Positions 6,464 to 14,455 of a stretch of DNA of 18,316 nt are shown one piece after another. The stretch comes from JAAYLU01 sp964458805 (lineage in GTDB: Bacteria > Synergistota > Synergistia > Synergistales > Aminobacteriaceae), in assembly GCA_964458805.1 (NCBI GenBank), contig CAYWKH010000039.1, positions 1-18,316 of the forward strand, read 5' to 3'. Every line of letters starts with the position of its first letter. The first letter of the stretch is position 1. A model generated the notes under the pieces. The model was not told the DNA's origin and did not search any database. It worked only from the letters and a program-made list of their open reading frames with translations. A program made the position numbers and the translations under genes.

Positions 6464-8605
6464 TCATCTCTTCCCGTCGCCCTGGCCATCGAGCACCCGG
6501 TCAAGGGCGATCACGGCCAGCGCGTGCCCCTGCGCGGCGGCCCTCCTGTACCAGCCTGCCGCCACGTCGAGATCGCGGGGCACCCCCCGTCCGAACTCGT
6601 AGCAAAACCCAAGGCCGAACTGGGCCGCGGCGTCCCCGGCCTCGGCGGCCTTTCGGTACCAGCGGGCTCCCTTCGCGTAGTCGCGCCCCGTCCCCGACCC
6701 CTCGGTGTACAATCGGCCGAGGCTTGCGCGAGCACCGACATGGCCCTGCTCAGCCGCCCTGAGATACCAGCTTGCGGCCCGGGACGGGTCGGCCTCCACC
6801 CCGCGTCCGTGCTCGTACATGCCGCCCACGACATACTGGGCCTCGGCATCGCCGGTCTCCGCTGCCTTGCGGTACCAGAGGGCAGCCTCGCTCTCGCTCC
6901 TGTCGACTCCCCTGCCCTGCTCGTACATCCTGGCCAGGCTCAACTGCGCCTCGGCGTGCCCCTGGCCCCCCGCTCTGCGGTACCAGTCCGCGGCCTGGGC
7001 GAGGCTGAGCCTGGTCCCGCGACCCTGCTCCGACATCCGCGCGAGGTTGAACTGGGCCCTCGCGTCCCCCTGCTCGGCGGCGCGCCTGTACCAGTTGGCG
7101 GCAAGGGCGTCGTCCCGCTCCCTCCCGCGCCCTGTCTCGTACGAGTGCGCGAGGGAAAATTGAGCGTGGGTGTTTCCTTGTTCCGCCGCTTTCTCATACC
7201 AGTCGGACGCTTTACTGTAGTCCGGGAGGCCCAGGGCGTCCGACGCATACAGCCTCCCCAGGGCAAACCGGGCCGCAGCGTCCCCCTGCATCGCCGCCTC
7301 CAGGTACCACTTCGCGGCCCTCTCGTCGCTGCCGAACACGCCGCCGAACTCGTACAGCCTGCCTATGCTCCTCTGTGCCGAGGCGTCCCCCTCCCTTGCC
7401 CTCCGCATAAGGTCGCTCGCGGCGAAGAAAAAGAGCGCCCCGAGGCCGATGATGGCCACAGACAGGAGGAAGAATACCCAGGTTAACAGACGCTTTCCTT
7501 TTGCGGGTCTGTCCGGAAGCCGGGAGGAATCGGCGCGCGTCACCCGCCTCGCCCTGCCCGGAGGCGCGCCGGGAGCGGAGATGGCGGCGTCCCCCAACAA
7601 CCCCTCCTTCAACTCCCTCATGCTCTGCGGCCGGTCCTCGGAGGAGAGGGACAGGGCCTTCATCAGGGCTGCCTCGGCGTAACCCGGGATCGCGATGCCC
7701 ATGCTTATAGGCGATGCCAGCAGGTCCTCCTCCATCCTGTCCAGCGCGTCCTGTGGCACCATGCCCACTACGCACCGGTACAGGGTGGCGGCCATTCCGT
7801 AGACGTCGCTCCAGGGCCCCAAACGCCGACTGCCGCGATACTGCTCCGGAGGGCTGTACCCCTTCTTCAGCACGACCGAGTGATGGCGCTGCTGAATCAG
7901 CGCCACGGCGGACTTGGACGCGCCGAAGTCAAGCAGTTTTACCTGGCCGAACCGCGTGAGAAAGATGTTGTCGGGACTGATGTCCCGGTGGATCAGGCCG
8001 GAAGCGTGGACTTCGTCGAGGGCGTCCATCAGCGGGGAGAGTATGGAGAAAGCCTCGCCAAAGTGAAGGCGCCCCCCCTTCTCCTTGAGATGTGCCATGA
8101 GCGTGCGCCCCTCCAGGAGGGTCATCACCATGTACGCCGTGCCTCTCTCCTCGAAGAAGTCCTTCACCGAGACGATGCAAGGGTTGCCCTCGAAGCGCGC
8201 CAGCGTCCTGGCCTCGTCGATGAACTTCTCCATGCCCCTGAGGAAGTCCTCTGCGACCTCCTCCGACACGCGCATCACCGTGCGGCTGTCCGGGTTGCGC
8301 ATCGCGAGCCCGCTTGGGAAGTACTCCTTGATGGCCAGCTTGACGTTCAGCAGCATGTCCATGCCGACATACGTGATGCCGAAGCCCCCCTGGCCGAGGG
8401 TGCGGCCGACCATGTAGCGGCCGTGCAAGATCGTCCCTGGCTTGAGGAGGTTCCATCCTCCCTCTCCGGGCTGCGACTCGTCGTAGCCGCAGGCAGGGCA
8501 CGCCGCCGAGCCCTCGCCGAGGGGCGAGAAACAGGCGGAACAGATCCCGGCGTAGTCGGTCGGCGCCGGTCGGGAGCTTACCGTCTCTCCGCCCGAGGTC
8601 GTCAT
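6464..8605 (-). CDS. Transmembrane Ser/Thr protein kinase with zinc ribbon and eight SEL1 repeats
   Basis: The 713-residue protein has four parts. A zinc ribbon uses C22, C25, C36 and C39. A protein kinase domain (about 63-338) has glycine loop LGQGGFG (70-76), lysine K93 in AIKEYFP, HRD at 206-208, DFG at 226-228 and an SPPE motif at 251-254; every catalytic residue is present. One TM helix (about 373-395) follows a basic stretch. Eight SEL1-type 36-residue repeats (about 408-693) plus a partial ninth complete it. Predicted topology puts the kinase inside and the repeats in the periplasm. The frame is open back to 8722, but ATG at 8605 is chosen because it overlaps the phosphatase stop codon (ATGA). 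It is the last gene of the phospho-signalling cassette. Kinases of the KEYFP type are known in many bacteria; the targets here are unknown but probably include the neighbouring FHA-partnered proteins. Confidence 0.9.
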   Translation of the reverse strand: MTTSGGETVSSRPAPTDYAGICSACFSPLGEGSAACPACGYDESQPGEGGWNLLKPGTILHGRYMVGRTLGQGGFGITYVGMDMLLNVKLAIKEYFPSGLAMRNPDSRTVMRVSEEVAEDFLRGMEKFIDEARTLARFEGNPCIVSVKDFFEERGTAYMVMTLLEGRTLMAHLKEKGGRLHFGEAFSILSPLMDALDEVHASGLIHRDISPDNIFLTRFGQVKLLDFGASKSAVALIQQRHHSVVLKKGYSPPEQYRGSRRLGPWSDVYGMAATLYRCVVGMVPQDALDRMEEDLLASPISMGIAIPGYAEAALMKALSLSSEDRPQSMRELKEGLLGDAAISAPGAPPGRARRVTRADSSRLPDRPAKGKRLLTWVFFLLSVAIIGLGALFFFAASDLMRRAREGDASAQRSIGRLYEFGGVFGSDERAAKWYLEAAMQGDAAARFALGRLYASDALGLPDYSKASDWYEKAAEQGNTHAQFSLAHSYETGRGRERDDALAANWYRRAAEQGDARAQFNLARMSEQGRGTRLSLAQAADWYRRAGGQGHAEAQLSLARMYEQGRGVDRSESEAALWYRKAAETGDAEAQYVVGGMYEHGRGVEADPSRAASWYLRAAEQGHVGARASLGRLYTEGSGTGRDYAKGARWYRKAAEAGDAAAQFGLGFCYEFGRGVPRDLDVAAGWYRRAAAQGHALAVIALDRVLDGQGDGKR

Positions 8606-9405
8606 CCGTCTTGCTCCGTCTGCATCGAATTGTCCGGAGTCACGGCCAGGCAGAGGACCGTCACGTTGTCCTGGGACCCTAGCCCCTGCGCCAGGGTGGC
8701 ATCGACCAGGGCGCGAGCCCACTCCTCCGGGTCCTGCGCGTATGCTTCGAGAATCTTCTCCTCGGGCAGGGACTTGTACAGCCCGTCGGAGCAGAGCAGA
8801 AGCGTAAACCCCCCGTCCGGCAGCGCGCCTGGCGCGCTCCTCAGCGAGCCCCTGCCGACCGTCTCTATAGTTCGCGCCCCGATGTAGCTCGTCAGGGCCT
8901 CCCTCTGCGGGTCGTACAGGGCTTCCTCGGGTTCGATCCGCCCGAGGGCGGCCGCCCTGTCGAGTTTCACCGCGTACACGTGGTCCTCGGTGAGAGGAGT
9001 CAGGCTCTGACCATCGGTCATGTACAGGCGGCTGTCTCCGGCATAGGTCCAGTATACCCCGCTTTCATGGACCGCCGCCGCCACCAGCGTCGTGCCGCAA
9101 CGGCCTTCTAGTCCGTGCCCCTCGGCGAAGGAGTGGACTGCCCTGTTTGCCTCCTGAACAGATCGCTCGAGCGCGTCCTCCATCGACTCGTACGCAGACT
9201 TGACCAGGTAGGAGTCGACGAACACCCTGACCGCTATCCTCGCGGCCTCTCCGCCCTTCTTCAGCCCCCCCATCCCGTCAGCCAGGACCGCTAGCGCACC
9301 TCCGTGCGCGAGGAAGGCGGCGTCCGAGAGGTCCCCGAAGGCGAAGGCGTCCTGCTGTTCGAATCTCGTTCCTATATGCTGGTGATTTCCCGGCAGAATT
9401 TTCAT
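8602..9405 (-). CDS. PP2C-family Ser/Thr protein phosphatase
   Basis: A 267-residue metal-dependent phosphatase (PPM/PP2C), likely to reverse the neighbouring kinase. Conserved motifs are all visible: D19 in the first strand, LADGMGG (41-47) with the metal-binding D43, GTTLVAA (104-110), AGDSRLY (122-128), EDH (140-142), SDG (206-208) and QDNVTV (245-250). There is no TM segment, so it should be cytoplasmic. The ATG at 9405 has AGGAG nine bases upstream and lies 12 bases after the FHA gene. The kinase start overlaps its stop codon by four bases, so kinase and phosphatase are made together. It is the stand-alone Stp/PrpC type, with no fused sensor domain. Confidence 0.93.
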   Translation of the reverse strand: MKILPGNHQHIGTRFEQQDAFAFGDLSDAAFLAHGGALAVLADGMGGLKKGGEAARIAVRVFVDSYLVKSAYESMEDALERSVQEANRAVHSFAEGHGLEGRCGTTLVAAAVHESGVYWTYAGDSRLYMTDGQSLTPLTEDHVYAVKLDRAAALGRIEPEEALYDPQREALTSYIGARTIETVGRGSLRSAPGALPDGGFTLLLCSDGLYKSLPEEKILEAYAQDPEEWARALVDATLAQGLGSQDNVTVLCLAVTPDNSMQTEQDG

Positions 9406-9417
9406 ACTCGGCGACTC

Positions 9418-10140
9418 CTAGCGAACTTCGAACTCCGTGCCCTCGTCCCCGAGGCGAAAGCGTCCGAAAAGAGAGATGTCGACTGGCCCCGACACCCGGA
9501 CCCACTCGCCTCTCACCCTGACATAGGTACCGTTGGTGGAACCGAGATCCTCGATCGTCCATAAGGCGGGCAGGGAGCCAGGGACTATCCTGGCGTGCCT
9601 CCTCGAGACCTGCGAGGCCGAGATCACCAAATTGCAGGCGGCCGGGTCCCTGCCCATCACGATCCCCTCCCGGACGAGCGGGACGCTGCTGCCGGCGTAA
9701 GGCCCGGCAACACCGAACAACGCCGTCGGCACAGGCGCGCGCGCCGCCTCCGGGCCGGGAGGAGGCGCGACTCCTGCGACGGAAGAATAAACCCTGTCGC
9801 CAAGCAGGTTGACAAGGCCGGTGCCGGCCAGCAGCACTCCCCCTGCCGTGACGAACCAGAGCCCGGTGCTTATGATTGCGTGACGGTCCCCGTTCAGCAG
9901 TCCGACGATGCCGATCGCGGACGACAGTGCGCCTGTTGCGAGGTAGGCGTATCTCATCCTGTTCTCGTTCTTGGCTATGTTGAAGGCGGCGAGCCCAGCC
10001 GCCAGAAAACCTGAAAGAAGCGCAAGCGCGCCCAGCAGCGCCTCGAGCCCTCCTCCGACGAAGCCGGCGCCCAGGGAGAGCCAGGGCAGGAGGCATCCGA
10101 CCGCGAGCATTCCCCCTCCGGTCAGGGCGATATAGTGCAT
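9418..10140 (-). CDS. Membrane protein with C-terminal FHA domain
   Basis: The 240-residue protein has four predicted TM helices in its first half (about 2-22, 32-55, 66-83 and 89-112), a Pro/Ala-rich linker (about 122-150) and a C-terminal FHA domain (about 152-240). FHA domains bind phosphothreonine; the contact residues are present: GRD (163-165), SRRH (179-182) and STNGT (201-205). The domain is expected on the cytoplasmic side, where it can read the kinase at 6464-8605. The ATG at 10140 has a GGGGTGA-type ribosome site, and the gene overlaps the end of the vWA gene by 19 bases. I do not recognise the membrane half as a named family. Confidence 0.88.
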   Translation of the reverse strand: MHYIALTGGGMLAVGCLLPWLSLGAGFVGGGLEALLGALALLSGFLAAGLAAFNIAKNENRMRYAYLATGALSSAIGIVGLLNGDRHAIISTGLWFVTAGGVLLAGTGLVNLLGDRVYSSVAGVAPPPGPEAARAPVPTALFGVAGPYAGSSVPLVREGIVMGRDPAACNLVISASQVSRRHARIVPGSLPALWTIEDLGSTNGTYVRVRGEWVRVSGPVDISLFGRFRLGDEGTEFEVR

Positions 10141-11813
10141 CGACCGTCACCCCCCTTTTCAAATCTGATACGGACGCGCATCTCGGTCTTGCCGAGCATC
10201 AGCCTGTCCCCGTCCTCGAGCGGATATTCGCCGTCGATCTGTACGCCGTTAAGCATCGTCCCGTTGGAGGATCCGAGATCCCTGACGGAGAGCCTTCCAT
10301 CGAGGTTCTTAAGCTCGCAGTGTCTGGCTGAGATGGTCGCGTCGCCGGGCACTACCAGGACGGAGGGAGCGCCGATTCGTCCGAGCACCAGCCTTTCCGC
10401 CACGACGCCTTTTAGCACGCTGTAGCCGTCTCTTCTCCCGAAAAGGGTGAGCTCCACCGCGACAGGAGGAACGATCCGTCCTGTTTTTTCGCCCTTGGGG
10501 GACAGCATTACGGTAGGCTCGCCCGACGGCGCTACCGCAGGGACGCGTCCGGCTCTCCTGCGGACCAGGGCGACCCCGACAGGCAGAATTATGACCGCGA
10601 ACGCGGCACCCGCGTACCACCAGGCGAACTCGCCAGGCGCGTCCACGGCCTGCTCCGCGCTCTCGCCAAGCTGCGGATCGGCGGGACGGGCTGCCGTCAT
10701 GCGAAACTCCACTCCGTCCGACAGGTTGCGAGAGCCGTCGGTGAATGATATCTCGAGCCTCTTGAGGGTGGCGTCGGGTTCCACCCCCTCGAGGTCGACG
10801 CGTATTGCGACCGCGTCCTCCAGAGACGAGGCGATCGCGTCGAAGGCCGCCTGGAGAGGGCCGGAGTCAACCCTGTGGACCTGCCCCCCCGAGCGCCTCG
10901 ATATCTCCCCTATCCATGCTGCCGCGGCGTCCTTACGGCGTCCGGCGAGCTCTCGCAGCACCCCCACCAGCTCGTTCGACACCGTGCCGTCCCAGGAGAC
11001 TCCCCTGCTCTGCTGGAACACCCTGATCGCGGCCGCTGTGCGCGGCCCCGTCTTTCCGTCGACGGGGCCGGCGTCGAATCCCAGCTCGTTCAGCAGCTGC
11101 TGGGCGGCGATGTTCCTGTTCTTGTTGTCGCGCTCGGGCGAGTCGAACAGAACCGAGCAGACGGGTATCGGGCCTGACTGAATCGCCGCCCGCACCTCCT
11201 CCGGCGTCGCCCCGTCGGTCGACTCCCTGAATCCGTCGCTGCTGAGGAGTATCAGTCTCCTCGCCGGGAGTTCCCTGCCTCCGCCCCTGGCGAGATCGAG
11301 GGCCTTGAGAATTCCGAGGTTCAACTGGACCGACGCGTCACCTGGCGACAGGGATTGCAACGCATACAACAGGGCGTTCTTCTCCCCGGTGAACCCCTGC
11401 ACCACACGGACCTTCTCTCCCGCGGACACGACCGCCGCGCGGTCGCGCGGCCCGAGTTTTCGAATCCAGGCGGACAGGGCCTCTCGCAACTCATCAAATC
11501 TCCCCTGCCCGGCGGAAGCGGATATATCCACCAGGAGGACCGTCAGCAGTCCGTCATCCCTGGCCGAGTAGGGGCGAACGTCCGACACCCTGAGCAGGCG
11601 TCCGCCCAACGCCGCGGTGAACACCCCCTCGCCGTCGGGCGCAAGCCGTTTGTCCTCGTCGTCCTGCAGGTCTGCGAAGGCCGTCAGCGACGGATAGTCG
11701 AGGTACACCTGGCGCAGTCTTAGGGTGCCGGACGAGGCGAGCGCCGGGGCAGCGAGGAGAAGAAGCCCGGCCAGGAGGACAACTCGGCTCAGGAGTCTTG
11801 TTCCGCTTCCCAT
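10122..11813 (-). CDS. Secreted/transmembrane vWA protein with nested peptidoglycan-binding domain and FHA tail
   Basis: The 563-residue protein begins with a signal peptide (hydrophobic 8-24, ALA-SS cleavage region near 27). A von Willebrand A domain follows with an intact MIDAS DISAS (96-100). Near residues 234-288 a peptidoglycan-binding domain type 1 interrupts the vWA fold: it has the LGFDAGPVDGKTGPRT core. The vWA fold seems to resume at about 295-340 with its final helix and strand. A TM helix (397-417) leads to a cytoplasmic FHA domain (about 470-545) with SARH (495-498) and SSNGT (515-519); the usual GRD/GRE reads GRIG here. The frame is open to 11852, but ATG 11813 has GGAGG seven bases upstream and gives a clean signal peptide. 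Inside-out signalling or assembly of an envelope complex is inferred from the layout. Confidence 0.88.
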   Translation of the reverse strand: MGSGTRLLSRVVLLAGLLLLAAPALASSGTLRLRQVYLDYPSLTAFADLQDDEDKRLAPDGEGVFTAALGGRLLRVSDVRPYSARDDGLLTVLLVDISASAGQGRFDELREALSAWIRKLGPRDRAAVVSAGEKVRVVQGFTGEKNALLYALQSLSPGDASVQLNLGILKALDLARGGGRELPARRLILLSSDGFRESTDGATPEEVRAAIQSGPIPVCSVLFDSPERDNKNRNIAAQQLLNELGFDAGPVDGKTGPRTAAAIRVFQQSRGVSWDGTVSNELVGVLRELAGRRKDAAAAWIGEISRRSGGQVHRVDSGPLQAAFDAIASSLEDAVAIRVDLEGVEPDATLKRLEISFTDGSRNLSDGVEFRMTAARPADPQLGESAEQAVDAPGEFAWWYAGAAFAVIILPVGVALVRRRAGRVPAVAPSGEPTVMLSPKGEKTGRIVPPVAVELTLFGRRDGYSVLKGVVAERLVLGRIGAPSVLVVPGDATISARHCELKNLDGRLSVRDLGSSNGTMLNGVQIDGEYPLEDGDRLMLGKTEMRVRIRFEKGGDGRCTISP

Positions 11814-12381
11814 TGGAAGACCTCCCCGCAAGGGGCACGAACAGGAATTCACTCCTCCCCATCTCGATGCGGTCGAAGGCGCCGAGCGTCTCGGAGGCGA
11901 TGACCTCCTCCCCGTTGAGGTAGATGAGACCCCTGCTCAGCCCGGCCTGTATCCTGAACGACCTCTTTTTTGGATCGTACACGAGAAAGGCGTGATCGGC
12001 CCTTGAGATGCTGTCGTCGCCGGAGATGCAGATATCCATCGAGTCCGCCCTGCCTATGGAGTTCTTCTCCGAGCGTATCCGGTAGTCTCGCCCCCTGTCC
12101 GGCCCTTTGACGCAGACGAGCCAGCCCACCACCGGATCGATCCCGGTCCTGCGCTTGACCACCGCGACCGTGCGCCCCTCGTCCGCCGGACCCCCTGCGA
12201 TGGAGGCACCGCCCGAAGAGAGCTTAACCGTCGCTGTTTTGTCGGCCGCGTGCGCGACGGCGGGCCCTGCCGGCCGGGTCCTCTCCACGTCGTCCGCGGG
12301 GACGGCGCACCAGGGGCAGGAGACGTTGACGTCGGGGTCGTAGAAGTGCCCGTTCGGGCATCGCTTAATCGCCAATTCCAA
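11789..12381 (-). CDS. Zinc-ribbon FHA-domain protein, apparent frameshift near its C terminus
   Basis: The protein starts with a zinc-ribbon-like C8-H12-C22-C25 module, then a low-complexity linker, then an FHA domain (about 86-184) with GRADS (110-114) and SRADH (126-130). It should be a soluble cytoplasmic phosphothreonine reader. Relatives usually end shortly after a FVPLCG-like motif. Here the open frame reads FVPLAG and then runs on for about 90 Arg/Pro-rich residues to 11554, overlapping the vWA gene by 260 bases. A missing base at 11830-11831 explains this: the neighbouring frame continues CGEVFQWE and stops at 11789, giving about 197 residues. The coordinates use that corrected end. 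The start is TTG at 12381 directly after the permease stop, or TTG at 12375, which has better ribosome-site spacing. Confidence 0.72.
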
Positions 12382-13329
12382 TCACTCCATTTCCTTTTCG
12401 TAGGGCAGGCCATCCGCCGCCGGTGGACGCGATTTTCCCACGAAGCCTATGAGGACCGCAAGGGTGAGCAGGAACGGGATCGTCGCCAGAAGCTGTGAGG
12501 GTATGGGAAGCAACCTCTGCAGGTCGGCCCTGCCAAGAAATACGGTGAGTCCTTGCGCCGAACTGAACAGCAGGCACGCCGCCAGGGTCCCCCCCGGCCT
12601 CCACTTGCCGAAGATCATGGCCGCGAGGGCTATGAACCCCTGTCCGCTGACGAGGGTTGCGCTGAACCGGGAGACTATTGCGACGCTCAACGCCGCGCCC
12701 CCGAACCCGGCGAGCACGCCGGACGCGATCACGGCCGCGTACTTCACATTGAAGACATTGATCCCCATGGTATCGGCCGCCTTGGGGTGCTCTCCGACCG
12801 CCCTCAATCTAAGCCCGGTTCGGGTCCTGTAGAGGATGAACCATACCAGCGCGACCATCAGCAGGGCGATGTAGACGGTGGCGTACTGGTTGAACACCAT
12901 GTCGAGGAAACCGTTCTGCTCGAAGACTCCGTTCAGGGGGCGGGGTATCTTCGCGTCAAGGGAGAGGGAGAGAGTCTGGGTGGCCCCGTCGAAGAAGTAG
13001 CGCGACAGGAACAGCGCCAGCCCCGGGCCTATGAAGTTCATGGCGATCCCCGACACGATATGGTCCGCGAGGAAGGTTATGCAGGCCACCGCGTGAAGCA
13101 GGGCCAACAGTCCGCCGGCAAGCCCGGCCGCGAGGAAGCCGGCCCAGGCGTCGTTTGCGAAATATCCGACCGCGGCACCCGTGAATGCGCCCAGCGTCAT
13201 CATACCCTCGAGGCCGATGTTGACCACACCGGCGTTCTCGGAGACCACCCCGCCCAAAGCGGTGAATATGAGTGGCGCGGAGTACATGAGAGTCGTGGCG
13301 ATTATAAAGGCAAGACTGTCAACCAGCAT
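12382..13329 (-). CDS. BMP/nucleoside-type ABC transporter permease (second subunit)
   Basis: The 315-residue integral membrane protein is of the BPD_transp_2 family, with about eight to ten hydrophobic helices. The ENAGVVNIGLEGMM segment near 32-45 is the family's signature loop, and EHPKAADTMGIN marks the ATPase-coupling region. It pairs with the longer permease at 13319-14455 to form the channel. The frame is open to a GTG at 13338, but ATG 13329 is preferred because GAGGAGG lies eight bases upstream. The gene overlaps the preceding permease by 11 bases and runs directly into the FHA gene with no intergenic space. Confidence 0.9.
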   Translation of the reverse strand: MLVDSLAFIIATTLMYSAPLIFTALGGVVSENAGVVNIGLEGMMTLGAFTGAAVGYFANDAWAGFLAAGLAGGLLALLHAVACITFLADHIVSGIAMNFIGPGLALFLSRYFFDGATQTLSLSLDAKIPRPLNGVFEQNGFLDMVFNQYATVYIALLMVALVWFILYRTRTGLRLRAVGEHPKAADTMGINVFNVKYAAVIASGVLAGFGGAALSVAIVSRFSATLVSGQGFIALAAMIFGKWRPGGTLAACLLFSSAQGLTVFLGRADLQRLLPIPSQLLATIPFLLTLAVLIGFVGKSRPPAADGLPYEKEME

Positions 13330-14455
13330 GCGGTCCACCTCCTCTCGCCGTCCTCCTCCCCCATCGCGAGACGATGCGCGTCAAGGCGGGCATTGCGACG
13401 AAGAAGACGATCGAGCCTATCACGATGTTGACAACCTCTATTGGCGCCCTCAGTGCGAACTGGAGCTTCGAGCCCCCGTACTTGAGAGCCCCGAACAGCA
13501 GTCCCGCGGGCACGCAGCCTACAGGAGACGCGTTGCCTATCAGCGCCACGGCTATTCCGTCGAAGCCAAGCCCCTCCATGGCCGCCAGCTCCGCGGCCTG
13601 GCGAGTCCACCCGAGCACGTGAAGGGCCCCTGCGGCGCCGGCCAGCCCCCCGGCGATAGCCATCGAAAATATCATTCGCGACTTGACGTCGATGCCAACG
13701 TGCTCGGCGCAGTCGGAATTATGCCCCACCGCCCGCAGCTCGTACCCCAGGGTCGTCCTGTTCAGCAGCCACCAGCACACGAACGCCAGAAACAGGGCCG
13801 CAAGGATCCCGGCGTTGAACGGCGTCCTGAGGATGTCGTTCCACACCGGGTGCTCCGCCCGCCACAGCTTGCCGGCCTCGCTCACCTTCCACAGGGGGAG
13901 GAACTCTATCCGGGCGGTGTCCAGGATGAACGCGGTGGCGGTGGCGGCAGGTCGCTTTATCCCGGGCAGGGCGACGATGTAGTTGTTCAGGTAGAGTGCC
14001 GTCCAGTTGAGCATGATGGTGGCGATAACCTCGTTCACCCCGAAGCGCGCCTTCAGGTAGCCGGCCAGCCCCCCCCAGGCGGCGGCGAGGGCGATTCCGG
14101 CGGCAGCGGCGACCAGGGCATGAATCACCGGAGGCATGCTGATGAAGGCGCCGGCCAGGGCAGCGCCCAGCGCGCCCATTATGAACTGACCCTCCGCCCC
14201 GATGTTGAACAGCCCCGTCTTGAAGGCGAACGCCACGGACAGGCCGGTCATTATCAGGGGGGTCGCGTAGATAATGGTGTAGGACACGTAGCTCGGCTTC
14301 GAGAAGATGCCGTCGAATATCACCCGGTACGCCTTCGCCGGGCTGTAACCGCTCGCGAGCAGCACGATCGCGCCCACCAAAAGCCCGGTGAACACCGAGA
14401 AAAGCGTGCGGAAGAGCGGGGACGAGGTGATAGCCGATCTTTTTTCACTGGACAT
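13319..14455 (-). CDS. BMP/nucleoside-type ABC transporter permease (first subunit)
   Basis: The 378-residue integral membrane protein is the longer partner of the two-permease channel (YufP/NupP-like). It has the FNIGAEGQFIMGA signature loop, several TM helices, a GVNEVIATIMLNW segment typical of this subunit and a coupling region around LRAVGHNSDCAEHVGID. The frame extends to a GTG at 14467, but that codon lies inside the ribosome site. ATG at 14455, eight bases after GGGAGGTGA, is the likely start. It overlaps the ATPase gene by 11 bases. Substrates of characterised relatives are purine or other nucleosides; the substrate here is inferred. Confidence 0.91.
   Translation of the reverse strand: MSSEKRSAITSSPLFRTLFSVFTGLLVGAIVLLASGYSPAKAYRVIFDGIFSKPSYVSYTIIYATPLIMTGLSVAFAFKTGLFNIGAEGQFIMGALGAALAGAFISMPPVIHALVAAAAGIALAAAWGGLAGYLKARFGVNEVIATIMLNWTALYLNNYIVALPGIKRPAATATAFILDTARIEFLPLWKVSEAGKLWRAEHPVWNDILRTPFNAGILAALFLAFVCWWLLNRTTLGYELRAVGHNSDCAEHVGIDVKSRMIFSMAIAGGLAGAAGALHVLGWTRQAAELAAMEGLGFDGIAVALIGNASPVGCVPAGLLFGALKYGGSKLQFALRAPIEVVNIVIGSIVFFVAMPALTRIVSRWGRRTARGGGPHAG

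Noticed and set aside
6464..7390. Tandem DNA repeat array
   Set aside because: The periodicity of about 108 bases reflects the 36-residue SEL1 protein repeats; the copies diverge at the DNA level and there are no CRISPR-like spacers.
5390..7486. A 698-codon open frame on the plus strand
   Set aside because: It is antisense to tsaE, acpS and the SEL1 repeat region, spans several real genes, and its repetitive composition mirrors the repeats on the other strand.
11554..11788. C-terminal extension of the zinc-ribbon FHA protein
   Set aside because: It overlaps the vWA coding region entirely and is Arg/Pro-rich shadow sequence; a one-base shift gives a family-like end at 11789.
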